A stretch of DNA of 64,000 bases, taken from Edolisoma coerulescens. Its lineage: Eukaryota; Chordata; Aves; Passeriformes; Campephagidae. The DNA is taken from the NCBI GenBank assembly GCA_013397115.1, contig VWZW01001414.1, positions 767,166 to 831,165 on the forward strand, given 5' to 3'. Every line of letters begins with the position of its first letter. Position 1 is the first letter of the stretch. Below the pieces are notes generated by a model. It was given only the letters and a program-made list of their open reading frames with translations, was not told where the DNA came from and made no database searches. The translations under genes and the position numbers were made by a program. Shown here piece by piece: positions 13,901-28,900 of this stretch.

Positions 13901-16900
13901 CTGGCTTTACACTGTTTATATCCAGTCCAGGTTAGCTGTGGAGATTGGCCATAAAAGTTAAATTTTAGGTAAATGACATCTGAATAAAATTGAAGCCAGC
14001 AACTTAGCCTGAAAATAGAAAAAAAGGGAAAAAGTAGGAAAAAACTCTTGTAGAAAAGAGGATATTAATTTTCCCATCATCTCCTAACCTGACTTTCTGT
14101 TGTGTTCCTGTGGCTACCAGGAAAAGGGAAGTCACTAGGAAAGGATGTGCCAGGACGTGTCCTTGTAGGGCAGGAGGGAAGCAAGGGAATGAAATTTAAG
14201 TACACCAGGACTTACATTTCTGCAGTATCCTGTGTGAGCTGTCTTTCTTGAGGTTCTGGAATCACCTGCTTGGGGGGAAGAGGGGTTGTGAGCTTTTTTG
14301 TTGGTTGGTTGGTTGGGTTTGACTTTTTGGTTGGTTGGTTGGTTGGTTGGGGGGGGAGGGGTTTGGTTGTTTTGGGGGTTTTGTTTGGTTTTTTGGCTTT
14401 TTTTAATTTTCACCAGAAGAAACCATTGACAGTCATAAAGAAGAACCAGTCGAAACCTTTCTCCCACTTTCTGTCATTCTGTGGGTGATGTAGTCTAAAT
14501 CCTGTGGAGTTTTCGTTCCTCTTAGGAAGGGGAAGTATATAAACGTTTGTTGTAAAAAAGCTGTCACATTACTCCCCCAAAAATAAAACCAAAACCCACA
14601 GCAAAAAGGCCACTTCAGTCTTCAGCTGCTCTTTGTTTTCCATTTGATTGTGTATTTTAATCTCAATTAATTACTTGGCTTCCAAATGTAAAGCCTGTCC
14701 AGTTCTTTCCAATATAATATTTAATATTCTGTCTTTCTACATCATCTTCTTAACACAGATTGTTCTCACCATTCAGTTTCTGCACATTTGCACAGATTGG
14801 GAGCCTTATGCTTCTTTTTGTGGCCTTTAATCTTTTCCCTTAAATCTTTTAAGTTTCTCTAGTCTCTTTGATCCCAACCACAATAAACCCATCCTCCCTA
14901 CAGGGTTTCAGGCAATCCAAGATTCTGTGGCTAGGAGAGGCAATAAGAGAATTGGAGCTAAGAAAGAAATCAGTCTTGTTCTCTAATGACTTCTTATTTC
15001 TGACTGCTGATAGAATGAGAAGATTAAATCTCTAGCTGCAAATCTTGTGAGGACAATCTGAGAAAGAGGGGAGCATAAATGATTAGACAACAAGTTCTGC
15101 TGGCAAAGGGAAGTGAGAATGTCATTCAGCAAACTTCTGGAATAGAGGAAATGGTCAGAGACAGCCTCGGCAGCAAATAAGGCATCGTTGAAATGGTTGA
15201 AAAATTCCTCCTGGTTTTGACAGATTGGCAAAGGCATCTGTCATCCCCACTTCCATCACAGCATTTTAAAGAGAGAAAAGGAATTTAGAACTATTTTCAT
15301 ATAAGGTGAAATATGTGGATCAAGCCTGGGACAGAGCAGGGCACATTTCTTTGGATAAGATACTGGGTAATAATCTCCATTTAGGTCCTTGCAAATGGGC
15401 AGAGATTTGCATGTGCTTGAATTTATGGGGCTTGTACCTAAACCATGGGCAGATTCAGAGCCTCAGCTGACCTGGTAATGTCCATGTAAGAGCAATTTCC
15501 ATTATTTTATAGGGATTATGGTGAAATACATCCTGTTCCAGAAATAGTTCAACTGATTTCATCACGGGCTGCTCTGTATTTCTGTATTTGTTTAGGAAAA
15601 AAGCAAGCGGGGAAGCTTATAAAAGGTGACCTATATTATAAATATAAACACAGAAGTGATTTACATCAATGTACCCAATTCAGAGAAGGAGCACTACAGG
15701 GGAAGGGCTGCCCAGCACCAATTTGTTCAAATAATCAACATAATCTTTTGCAAAACAACGACTGGAGAATGATAATAATACAAATAAAACCAGGTTGGAG
15801 TTTCTTTTTCTCAGTTCTTCTGCAGTGTCAGATGTGTGAACATGTTACACTCAGCTCAGTGAGCATTCAGTGTTGCCTGTTTTATTCACTACCAAGACCA
15901 AGTTAAAATTGTAGAGTCAAACTTCAGCTTTGCCTGTATTTGAAGGATGATTTCCCGAGCAGTGTTCTTCCTACCAGCTGGTTCCTGTGTTCACTGGAGT
16001 CCATTGCTCTTTTTGAAGGCTTTAAATGGGCAGCCCCAATGCTTTCACAAGTAATGAAGTAGCATTTCTGTTACTAAAGAGTTGCTGGCATTTTGTATTT
16101 TTAACTGTTCCTCTAAAATTAAATCAACAGAGCTTTCACTGCATTTATTAAAAAAAAAAAAAAAAAAACAAAAATATTTTTGCTTCCTGGAAATTTCAGC
16201 TATAGAACATTGTGCCCCAAAGGAAAAAGCACATTATGAGCTTGTTACTGATCCTGATAGTGGATGCACAACTTCCCTGAATTTCATGGCACTAATTCAT
16301 GGTAGCCTTTTAACTCAGCGCTGTTTCCAAGTCTCAGAATCATGAGGGAAATGTATTGCAGGCACAGTGGAAGTCACATGGGTCACTGAGATGCCTAAAT
16401 AATTAAATTATGGACACAGGCACAGAAGGATACTGCGCTGCAGCTGCAAATGACCTGGATTTTCAAAATATCCCCATCGTTTGCCTTGCATAGAACAGGA
16501 GACTTGCTGTGCCGAACGAGGTCCTGAAGGATTGAAATGTGTGTGCACAGGTGGATGGGGGAAGCTTGCAGCTTCCACTGATGCAGTTCAACCAAAATTT
16601 TGATTCTCAGTGTAAGAACAGCTTAGACTGAGTGTTCCCAGCAAACACCTGCACGTCGCTGTAGTCCTTAGAGGGAAAAGGGTGAAAACACCCCGAGTCC
16701 AGAGAGTCGGGTTTTTTACGCAGTGACAGACTCTAGTACAAAGATTGGAGAATACAGTAAAACCAATCCAAATTGTTGACTTTACTGTTTGTAATGAAGG
16801 TCTCCATTCCAAAGAATCCAAGGAAGAACAGCAGTGGGAGCAGGAAGTGCTGAACACGATGTGTTCAGTAGGGTGGAGAATGTGACCGTGTTCCTGCAAA

Positions 16901-19900
16901 AACTCGAGTATCTTACACAAAGCTGTTCAGGCACAAGCCTGAAATACATTCTGTTGCACAAGTCATTGAAACTGCTTGTAACAGTTATTCCGGGTGGATT
17001 TTGTGAGGGTGTTGTTTTGTAACAGCCTTGAATTTCTTTAACTCTTGCAGATTTTTGACAAAGAAGCTAAAGATCTGGAGCGAGAAGTCTGCTTTATTGA
17101 TATTGCCAGTGATGAGATTCCCGAGCGCTATTACAAGGAATCAGAGGTAAGAGGCAACTTGGCTGCAAACTGGTGAGGAAGGGAAGGTAAGAGGCTTTAG
17201 AAGAGCCTGGATAGGAATCAAAACTGTCTTATTTTTGTATAAAATCTTGGTGGTCAGTAATATTTCAAAAGCATTTGGTCAGGGGGGAAGCAGACAGCAG
17301 CCCCTCTGCCTAGATTGCCCAACAGTTTCTTATGCAGATGATTCTTTGAAATGCTTTCCTACCCTTATCAGAACACATCCTGTACCAGACCTTTGATATT
17401 CAGCTGAATTAGTCCAAACTAGAAAAGGCCTTTTCTTTGCATTATGAAGCTCAGTGAAGAGTTTGCCAATCTGAGCAGTTTTAAACACCCCTGCTGTCCT
17501 TACTCGCATCCCACCCCGAACAGTAAGTCCTGCAAAGAGCCCAAGCCCAGCAAAGGACAGATGTGCTGCAGTGACAACAGGGCTGATGCACAATTCCTTG
17601 AGGGGAACAATGACACAAGACCAAGAGGGACTGAAGCACACTGCAGAGCGCAGCAGATCTGCCAGAAAGCATCAATGGCAGCAGGCACAGTCACTCTCTG
17701 AAAATTCCCTCAGACATTGCTCCCATGTATATTTGATGGAGCACATCTCTGAAGAGCCTGTTTCTTCTAGGTCAATGCAATTCACTGTTTGAAATCAGCA
17801 GCCACCATGCAAATGAAGATGAGGTCTCAATGTTTTAATCTCAGAGCTGAAAAATGATGGTTCACAACAAGCAGCTAGAGAGGAATGATCGGATCTATGC
17901 TCGCATTTAATTTTGGAGATATGATTTGCCTCTGGAGCCAAGTCTATATTCATAGCTGGCAGTGAGTATGGCAGCTGTTTAACTATCTAAAACGAGACTA
18001 CATAATCATTTTTAGGATAGAAGGTGAAGACTTGCCAAGGAATATATTTCTATACTATAGGAGACACGATTTTCGGACTAAAAAAGTCGAGTACTTGTTA
18101 TCTTCCATTTATATAGATCCTATTTTGAATGTTATGTACGGGTCATAAACCAAAACTGAGTCTACAGCAGAATGAAAAGTAATTTTATTGCTTTCCTTAG
18201 ATAATGAAACCCATCTGTTTAGTACCAAAAATTATATAACACCTCATGAAACAGCTTATTGGTCCCATCATCTTATCTGAGCTCCACGGATTCTGGCTCC
18301 ATTTAGGAATGAGCTGCTAATGGAACAGGTCAGCATTTGACTGTACTTTAAAGAAATCCTGTGAAATTTTTCATCTCAGTCTCTGCACTTCAGAAATTGT
18401 AAACACAAAGGTAGCATCCAGTTTTGCAACTTTCCTGCTCATTTTTAATAGCCAACTATTAAGCATAATTTCCTTATGATTAGGGATACAGAAAACCAAG
18501 CTCATCTTAAAGGAGAAAAGCATTTCAGAGTCTTTGTGTTGCTGTTTCAAAGACAAATCTAAAGACCCGATTCCAAGCGAAATGGAATTTTATAGGAGTT
18601 TAAACAACAAAAATAGCCCAGCATCTGTTGTTTTTTTCTGTACTGATGGATGATTTTTCTGTTGACTACCAAATTCTGTTTCAGAATTCATACAGAGCAG
18701 TAACACCTTCAGCATTTAACTGTGCACATGCTGTAATTGATAGTGAATTAATGATAGTTGAAAATAGTGGATCTTCCAAAGTTTACAAACTACAGGGTTT
18801 TTATGCTACCATATGATGAACATGAAGCTAAATTCCCATTTCTGATGAGGCCTCTTACATAATTTAGAGACTATAAAAAGATTTTTAATGTTCACAAATG
18901 TAATTTCTGTCTGTTTTCAATCAGAACAGTAATTCTATGCAAATGAGAAAGGGTTTGTGTCTCCAAAATAGCAGCTTGAGAGATAACTAAGCCCAGTTAG
19001 TGTAAGCTTTTGAAAGGCATTTTAGTTGCACTAATAACAACAATTTGGCTGCTTTTAGATCATGTAATCTGAACTGATACTAAGTTTAAAGACTAAAAGT
19101 GAAGTGCAATCCTCAGGATTTAACAATTAGATCCCACAGGATAAATGTCCTGACTCCCATCCAGAAAGACCAATGAGAACAATTTTAACTTCAGGCATGT
19201 CAGTAATCTCTTCATTTCAGTGGCTCTTTCACAGGCTTAAAATAAAGCATATTCTTTATCAGGGGCAGCGTGGTTGGCAGCTTCTAGAAATGAGCTTTAA
19301 TTTTCTTTACATCCTGACGAAAGCGCATTCCTCTTCAATTAAAAATATACTTCAGATATAACAGCAAATGTCATTATTTAGCTGTAATACTGCATACTAG
19401 AGAGTGGCTTAAATAATTCAAACCCTTCCCACACTACTTCCCCTGCTCGCCCTGTGCTGGTGCTTATGAGCCTGATGGTAGAGGGACAAAGCCACTGCGT
19501 CCTGCCACCTATGATCTGAAAAGAAGTTTTTCAGTCATCCTGACATGAATCTTATGAATAGATTCCATTTTCATTTACATAATAGTGATTCACACATAAA
19601 AAGACAAAACGTATAAACCATCCTTGTATGTATAATATTCTGTTTGAATTGAACAGCTCATTCTCACCGGTGCTGAGAGAGGAAATGTGTTCCACGAAAA
19701 TGTCCTGGGTGAAGGGAAAATGATTGAATTCAACTTTGTGCATATTTGCTTTTCTCTCCTTCTAAATATTAACTAAAATTGGAAAGTGAAGCATCCAGTT
19801 AGCTGGAGGCTTAAGGAGGGCTGTTGCTTCATTGCAGGACACTTTAAGGGAGCCTCTGCCAATAATACTGAGGGATTTCTTGAACAGAATCATCCAAGTG

Positions 19901-22900
19901 ATTGGGATTCCCTTAAGGATGAAGGGCTTATCTGGCAGTGTGCACGGGAGGACTGAAATCACCGAGTCAATAGTGAATCAGAAGACAGTTTTGTGAGCTG
20001 TTACAAACACTTACAGAGTCCAGTTCTGTCTTTGGTGGGGGTGAGCTGATTTCTGCCCTTGTAGAAGGCTGGAGGAGGTGAAACTGCAGCAATTCAGGGA
20101 TCCCAAAGCAGGTGACCTCCCTTTAACTTCATGACCATCTACAAACTCCATTGTGAAGCAGCCACACCTTAAATACAGGGCTTTCTTACAAGCGTGGGCC
20201 TAATCCTTTAAGTTTTAAGAAGTTTAAATGTGAGGTTTCAAATGGAGAAAGGTTGATTCTAGACCCCAGCTAACAGGTTTGCATGTTTGTCTATAAGGAG
20301 CCACGTGTGTTTCCAAATCTGGATGGACATATTGCATCGAATACAGAATTTTGTGTTTCTGTACAGAGAATGTACCAGCCAGGTAAGAGTAGTTGCACAT
20401 TTTGTGAAGTCATTTCCTTGTGACTTTACCATCGATGAATATGTATCACCAGCTATATAGACAAATATATTTGTCTGAAATATGGAAAAGAACAAAGCTG
20501 AGCTATGCTGAGGCGTGAGGGCCTCCAGTGAATCATTCATGAAGTGAAACATTTACTGTAGATGTGAGCTACTGAGCAAAATGTTCTGTGCAAACACATT
20601 CAAGTTCTCAGAATTAACAGTGTTTCATTTCCTGTTTATAACAAAGCAACAGAGAGCTGGACAAATGGAATAAACTTTTCAGGCTGCTTCTAAACAGATT
20701 CCATGCAGCTGCTGCAGTTTTCTTCTTCCCTTGCTGGCTTTTCTCCTTTAGCACAGCTGCTCTTTGATAGGTCCACCTTACCCCTGTCCAGGTGCTTTCA
20801 GAGTAACAAAACCTCTGTCACATCACTAAATGATGGTAGCTGAAATAATCCAGCTGCCTCAGCCCCCCAGTGAGTGTGGGCACGGTGTCAGCACAGGAGC
20901 TCAGTGCAGAATATGGCAAAAAGTATGGACATTTCCTTTTCCTTACTCACTCAGTGTGTGAGTTTACATGAAGGCTGGCTGGATTATCATATTTTAACAC
21001 CTCAGAACTGTCCAAATATTTACAGTTCTTAAGTATTTAGCTGGATCTTCCAGAAAATACCATTTAATGGAAATTTTTTTAAAAGTCCTTAAAAAATGAC
21101 TCCACATAAATGTCTATAGTAGCATCTTTACATCAATAAATCTTTCCTGAGCCCTATAAAAGCTGAAATATAAAACGTAGCAACTACAGCTGATGCTGAA
21201 ATGCCAGATGACAGGTATTAAACCCATGATTGGTTCTGAAATTCAAGATCAAACAAAATGGTCTTCAGCTTAAAGAGGGAAAAAACGATTGCACTTCAAA
21301 AGCACCGTGATATTGCCATAGGAGTCTGAAAAAATTAATCCAGGCATTAAAAGGAAGGAAGGATCTGTTTCAGGGACATCTGGGTACTTCCAGGGAGAGA
21401 ACGGGATGCGTGGCACAAGCAGGGTGTACTTTCACCTCTGGCAACAGGTTCAGCTTGGGGACCTTTGCCCGTGCTGGAATGGCCACACAAGCAGCAAGGG
21501 CAGACAGAAGGGTGGCAAGGCTGCCAGGGTGTCCCATGCAGGCTCCCAGCACACACAAGGAGGTGCTGCCAGCTCCAGGGTGGAGTGGCAGCTTCCAATC
21601 AGGCCTGATACCATGGCAGAGCTGAGGGCAAGTGTGCCATGCAGATTTGGAGATTTTCTGGAAACAACAAATGCATTTCATTATTTAACTCCAAGTGCAA
21701 AGTAACAGCTCAGAATTAATTGTGAAAAGGCATTGCAACAACCCCGTGCTCTGTTGGTGTTTGCTTCCTGGAAAGGGTGTTACCATTCCACATCTGATGC
21801 CCGTGATATCCATGAGGAAAGTTAAGTAAATAAATGCTAAATGATAAATAATAGACTCCAACAATAACCATGTTGAGGCAGGACTCGTGATTTGAGTAAT
21901 AAACCCTGGGAGAGTGCTATGTTTGAAACCATATCCCAAATGCAGGGGCTTTTATTTCATTGTAATTTTACATTTTATTCTCAACTAAGCCCAGCTCACG
22001 GGTTATGATGTTTCTGCTCTGTTGGCAGAAGTGCTATTTTTAAATCACTCTGCACCTGGCAATAATGTATTGCAAATACAGAGTAGGTTTTGCTCCTCTA
22101 CCAAAAGGATTTGCCAGATGGGCTTTCCTAATAAATTGTGTCTGATAAAAGGACGAGAAGGTTATTTAAACAAAAAGATTTTAGCTATGCCATTACATTT
22201 AAAACAGATTGAGGATTTTGCCAGTAGATAAATCAAGGGGAAAATAGTGCATAGACCCAGTATTCTGTGGATGATGCCTTCTCTAGGAAGAAAGGCATGG
22301 GTGTCTAAAAGCAAAAATAAGGAACACACAAAATTAACTATCTAAAGAATAACATAAAAGTGGGGTCAGAGCAAAGTTCAGCTCGCCCAGTTTCTAGTCA
22401 CAGGAAGAAAAGTTTCAAGTATGTGTGCCACAAGAGAAGCACTGCTGGGTACCAATATCATTTCTGGTTGCTTTTAATGGAAAAGTATCAGCCCTTGTTC
22501 ATTTTTTGTTATAGAAGGACCTCATATGCTTAATTGCAGAAAGAATTCCAGATTGTGAGTCTTAATCTGGCAATTTGAACCCACGAATTAGGCACATAAA
22601 ATCATTCTTGTCCAAGTTCTCATTAATTTCAGTGGGCTCTGGATCAGGCATTGAAGAGCAAAAGATGAGCAGTCCTGGTCCTACCAAAGTCCCTCTGGCA
22701 TGGCCTGCTGCCCATGGCTGTGGTCAGTAGCAGAGGCCTAGGAAAGGAGTAATTACATGCAAAATACAGAGGTGAATGTAGAGATTCTTCCCCTAAAGGC
22801 TTCCTTGTATGATCCATAGCACAAGCAATTGCTGAGAGAGAATTTGTGTCTTTCTAAAATAGTCAAGATGTTTTTAAACATGTAAATTTTTAGCAGCTGG

Positions 22901-25900
22901 GTTAAAGCCCAGTAGTTTTCCTTACAACAGCTCACCTCTGTCAAACACTTGTGCCCTTTGAATTGATGGCCCAGACATCGAATTCTCAAGTTGACTTTGC
23001 CCAATGTCACAGTGTGCCTTACATCCCCTGCTTGGCTCTTGTGCAGCCTTTGAGTCTCAGCTCCCTGAGCAAGCACTCAGGAAAGTCTTTAACACCTTGA
23101 TCTTTCATACAGCAGGCTGGAAATCTGTTCCTCTGAGGTCTGGCTTCCATTCATCAGTCTGCAGTTTTATAGTACCAATATGTTAATGTTTTCAGAGAGG
23201 CAGGAATTTCCCTAAGAGCTGTTTGATGTGAGTTGCCCGTACCGTCCGTCATCGTCTGGCTCTTCCCATGGAGCTCTCCAGCCAATTTGTGACTAATCCT
23301 CATGTCCTTCAAGAAAAAGGGACAGGATTAAGGGATGCAGAGGTGCCATCTCTGGGTGCTGTGAAGGGAATTTGCACCTGCGAGTGATGTCACGGATGAG
23401 TTGCATTGCAGTTGGTGGGTGATTCGTGGGCCACCAAGTTCAGAGTGATTCTCACTCTGTCTCCCCTTGTCTGCTGGGTTAAACTCTCCAAACCAAACCA
23501 GACCCAACTCATAAACCTTGGGACTGAGCAGTAATGCAGGGCAGTTATTCATTATTTCATGTTTATTTAGGAATTCTCAATATTTGATACTGACTCAAGT
23601 TGATTACATTAAATCCTTTTGGACTGCACTGAAGTTATTCCATTATAGGTCTGGTTATCTCTGAAGGGTTGTAAAGTACAACACTCAGAATTATTAAAGT
23701 GTGTATCTGAAATGCTGAATCAAGGCAATGGCTCCATCACACCAGCTCTGTATGTGTGTGTAAGAAAGAGCAGACCCTGACTTATAGGAAACTATTTTCC
23801 TTTTCAAAGATTCTTACTTCACACTGGAATATTTTGCGGGTATATTTGAAATCGTATTTTCTGTAATTATTTCTTTTCTCAAGGAACCTCCTACTAGAAT
23901 GTTACGTCTTTCTGAATATTATGCCTTCTTCCTGTTTTTCTTTTTATTAGTGTTATTGTTATATTGATTGCTTCAGGCAATGATCAATTATTAAACAACT
24001 CTTTCAACCAGAAAATGTGTAGATCCATCTGTGGTTGAGCTTTGTTGGGTGAGAAGATTGGCAGCAGCCCGTGACCATGAGTTGTGCCGTACAGGGGGGT
24101 GTTGCTCTGATAAATGATGATGCTGAATTGTTTTTATGGTGATTTAACATTGAAACCTTATTATACTGTGAGCTCAAAGTCTCCCCTTTGCAAAGCCTGT
24201 GTCAGCAATAAAAGCAGTGACTTTCACAGGGAGGAAAGACTATCACCTCCTTAGAGCTTTGTAGAGAAGCTCTGATGGCAGAGCTTCAGTTTATGATAAA
24301 ACCAGAAGTCAAGAGATAACTAAACAGCAGGAAACAGGAATGCTGGATGATACATAAGCTCACACTGAATGAGACAAAATTATGATCAGAGTAGTTATCA
24401 AATTTTTGTGGTTTTTCTCCTGGTTGTCATCCATTTAATGCATAATTTAAGCACTATTTAAGTACATGTTTAGCTGCTTTTGCAACAAAGGATCTTCCCA
24501 GACCTCAGCACTGGGGAAAGAACACAGCTGAGCACTGGTGGTTACTCTTCAGGACAGATTTTAGAAGCTCCACTATGAATTTTCTGAAATGACATAATTT
24601 TCAAGTTCTGACAATCAGTGCTTAGCTGTAAATTATTTCTATTTACAAGATATAATTAGCAAGATTGGACATAAAGGGAAATAGAATTATATCAGTATGG
24701 AAAATAACACTCTCATAGATAAAACTGTATCTTGTACAGCTGAAAGTAAACTTTAAAAAGATGAACTAATGCCTTTAATGGTTTTATGAAATTATGTTGT
24801 AATTTCAGTGTTGTAGTTTCTTTGATTTCCCAGCTCCTGAAAGAGAAACAGAGCTGGGATTACTCAGTGTTTGCTCGTAACTCAGTTATAACCAGAGATG
24901 GCTGAACTGCAGGACTTTCCTACTTAGCTTAGGATGTACAAGTTCACTTAAAACTGAAAATGGCATTGTCAGGGTCAGTGTTGAAGTGTCAAAGCTCCAA
25001 CTGGACAGGATTTCAGGAAGACAGGCAGGGGTAGCAAGTAGGAGCAATTCACACCAAGGGGCAGTGGAAAAGCAGGCTCTGAAGAAGCCACTTTTTTTTT
25101 CTTTCTTTTTTTTTTTCACCAAAGGCCATGAATAACCCTTGGAGTGCACTGCACTGTAATGACTTGCAATAACAGATTTTCTTGTAGCAGAAAACGTCCT
25201 GGATGATATGATTGTCAATGCATCTCCAAGAGTATGCTGCCATCGATTCACTGCCAGGCTTGGATTTTAGGATATCCTAGTGCATGTTAAAAGTCAATTT
25301 CTTATTACTTTTTCGTAATGTTTATTAGCATGTTTTAGTATTTTATGTCTCATCGAAACTTCTACTTCAGCAAACTAACAAACACAACTTTCCCCCCTGC
25401 ATTTCCCTGTGTGTTTTCTTTGTTTTGCAGGATCCCAAATATTTCAAGTCACAGAAAACTGGGAGGGGCCAATTGAAAGAAGGCTGGAGAGAGACCCATC
25501 AGCCAATTATGTGTTCCTACAAACTTGTGACTGTGAAATTTGAAGTCTGGGGACTTCAAACCAGAGTAGAGCAGTTTGTACACAAGGTCAGTGAAACAGG
25601 AGCTGTTTCTTATCCTTCACATAAGCAGAACTGGAGCACTCACAGGAATGTGGCTATGGATGTGGAGAAACCTGGGAGCTTGGGCCAGTCTGTTCAGACC
25701 TCTCACAAGGTCTGAAAGATCTGGAGCAGAGCCCAGGACTTCACTCTGGGTACAAACTTGACAAAGCCCAGAGCTGCTCAGGCCTATGGTTGAGAGAAAC
25801 TATCAATAACATTTTCAGTGTTGTGACCAACATATGAGCTGGAGTATTTCTGTGTACACAGGAGTCCCATACACAGAGCAGTGAGGTGCAGAATTCCTTA

Positions 25901-28900
25901 GAAACAGATAGTGGGAAAGTTTTCCAATCAGTCTACTAAAAAAATCAATTCATGAATAGCATAACTGCCAAATGATAAAATTTTTCACAGTATTAACTTT
26001 CTACATGTTTGAAAAACTGAGAAGGGAAAAGAAGAGATCCAGAATGTCTAATTGGCCAAATAGTAGTGGATTCTGTACACATTCCCAAGTGGATTCCCAT
26101 GCTAGTCAAAGCCATGGTTCAGTGTTGGCAACAGATCTACTTCCAGTGGGAAGCTGGACTGGGAGCCCTTGAGAGCCAGCATGTCCTTTTAGACACAAAA
26201 CTATCAGAGGGTTTCTCATTTTCAATCCTGTTGAAAGACATGGATGAGGTGTTTGGTTGCTACTGAGGCCTTTAACCCTTTCCTTGTTTGCAGGTGGTCA
26301 GAGACATCCTCCTGATCGGTCACCGGCAGGCGTTTGCCTGGGTGGATGAGTGGTATGGTAAGTGTCCTCCAGAGCCAGCCCCTTCCAAAGGGCTCATGCA
26401 AAGCCTGAGACAATTAACAGCAGGTTTCCATTTACTGTCATGGATCACCAGGTCCTAGTGTGAGTTGTTCATGGAGGAGATGGAACCATGTTAAAGATCA
26501 TCTCCTTCCACCCTTCTGCCATGGGCAGGGACACCTTGCACTAGACCAGGTTGCTCTAAGCCCCATCTGACCCGGCCTTGGACACTTCCAGGGATGCTGG
26601 ATTTAGGCAGTTGGCAGCATCCAGGGATGCCTTTCCATCCCAGCATCTCCATGTACCTGCACCAGTGCCCTCACCCTGCACTGCAGGCAGGCAGGAGCCA
26701 TCTGTACAGAGAACCTCATGCAGGCTTGAATAAAGCTTCTTCTTAAGGCTGCCTTAACTTGCAGCCATTTCCCTCCTAAGGCCTCTGATCCAACACATTT
26801 CCAGCTTTTTAGGAAAGTTTTAAGCTATTGGTATGGATTGCAACAAAGAAAAGATGGAGCTTTTCTGAAAAACGATGCACATAAGCATAAATCCTACGGG
26901 GTCTGATTCAGCAGCAGCTGCATGCAGAAAGTGTTGGGAATCCATGAGCCAGCTGTGGGAATATGGGCACTTCCAGTAGGACAAAGTAATCTGAATATCA
27001 AACCAGCCAATTACATTGTACAAAATGAGCTCACTGGGTTTGTACCTTTTACATTTACTTTCTGTAAGACACAGCCATAATCACAGATAGTCTTAAAACA
27101 GGTTCTGAGACAGTCCTGTAACATGTAATAGGAATTTGGCAATATATTTAGAATGTTTATCTAGACCCTCCTCAAGCTTCAGGAAACTCCAATTTGGGCA
27201 TTTCATGGGTGAGTGACACCTCTCTCATCAGAGCTCAGATGTGCATTGCTCAGGAACAGTCACTGCTGCAAACACATCTCAGAGGTGTCACAGCCCTGCA
27301 CTGGAATTTAACCACAAACTCAGTGGGCTCATTGTTTGGAAATAGAGAAAAAATTGCTTTTGAAATCACAGTGTTCTTATAAATTTAATACTGCATGAAA
27401 ATCTTGTGCTGTAATGGTCATAAAGATACTGAAACTGCTAAAAATACCTTTTCTATTGGGATAGCTGTAAGCTAGGAAGAGAATTTTATATCCAGTGAGA
27501 GAGAGTTCTTCAGAGCTATTTTTTTTTTATTTCAGATTTGTTTCTTTTTTTACCTGAATTAGAGCAATCCGTTTTTTTTCCTGTACCAAGTCAGGGAAAC
27601 TTGTAACTTTAAATAAAACAGCCTGACTTCCTGTAAAAATTGAGCCCATAAATTTGCTCCCAGTCTACCCAAAATATCTATACAGTGAGAGATGGAGAAT
27701 GTTACTGAGGAGCAAAGTGTCAGCTGCACTTTAGCAGAGTTACTGATAATGATGACAAATGAGTAGCCACAAAGTTAAACACACCAAGTAGGTTTAGCTC
27801 AACAACATTTCACAATAGATTTTCCCCTCCTGAGTCTGAAATCACCCTGTCAAAAATACTCTTTCCACAAATGAAATATTGTGATACACAATTATCTTGT
27901 GGATTTTTCCTGTCAGAGCAAGACTTTTTGCTAACTAATATAGTGTACTTTTAAGAGCTCAATTATCAGCCTAAGTACAAAACCTAAAAAATCTGGGCTT
28001 AACAAAATAGATATGAATAAAGACTCAATATATAGCATCAAAAATATCATTTTTAAGTGTCTATTAACACCTTTTAAAATGAAAGTTTGAGAGACCTGGA
28101 GATTATGGTAGTCAGCTAAACTGAATCAAATAATCAGTGTAATAAACAATGTGTTATATTCATGACTGGTTGCTGTTACTGACCCTGTAAGTATGAATGT
28201 GTTTTGTCATTCAATTTACTAAACTATATTTAGCTTTATTTTTAAGGAATTCTATTTTCTCGGTGTTACTTACTAATAAAGAGCATGTTCTCTGCTTGGC
28301 AAAGTGCATCCCAGCATGTTACTGACACGGCTTCTGAGCTTATTTCTCATTCCAGATAACAGTAAAAGACTGAAAGAGTATGAGTTAGTGGTATTCCATG
28401 TTTCCTTTTGATCAAAATTTTAGACTGCATTTCTTTTTACTGATGAATTATGACACTGCGCTGCCACTGTAACAGCTGAAGTTGTATCTTGCCTTAAAAG
28501 CTGCCTCGTAAAATGCAGCAGGAGCCTCATGGCACAGAACAAGGAGTGGTGTGATGCAAGAATTCCCAAGTCCCAGTGGCACATCATAAACTTGAGGAAA
28601 ATGGGAGTCTCAAGAGCAGATCACAGTGCATGACCAAAGGGGCACCCATTTGCAAGCAGACTGTGCTAATAAAAGGCTCTTTAAGTGTTTTGAGTAAAAA
28701 GTTGATGGCTGTTTTTACGAGGCTCTGAAGTTCCCAGAGCCGTAAAGAACAGACCAAACTCTGACACCGCTCCTGTTCTGACTCCTTACTCCCCAGTGGA
28801 TTTATGGAAAGCATGGGAATACTCAGAAGAGTAAGGTCACAAGTCAAGTATTGGATTCTTGATGTTTTTGCTGGAGTTGTGGTTGATGACAAATCCTGTT

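Larger units (their letters stand above)
7971..17050 (+). other. PITPNC1: PITPNC1 intron
   Basis: About 9.1 kb of AT-rich intron. It contains an imperfect T8/A8 hairpin at 10307–10341, a TTGG-rich microsatellite at 14300–14395 and a run of 19 A at 16150–16168. No further coding exon is supported. Confidence 0.85.
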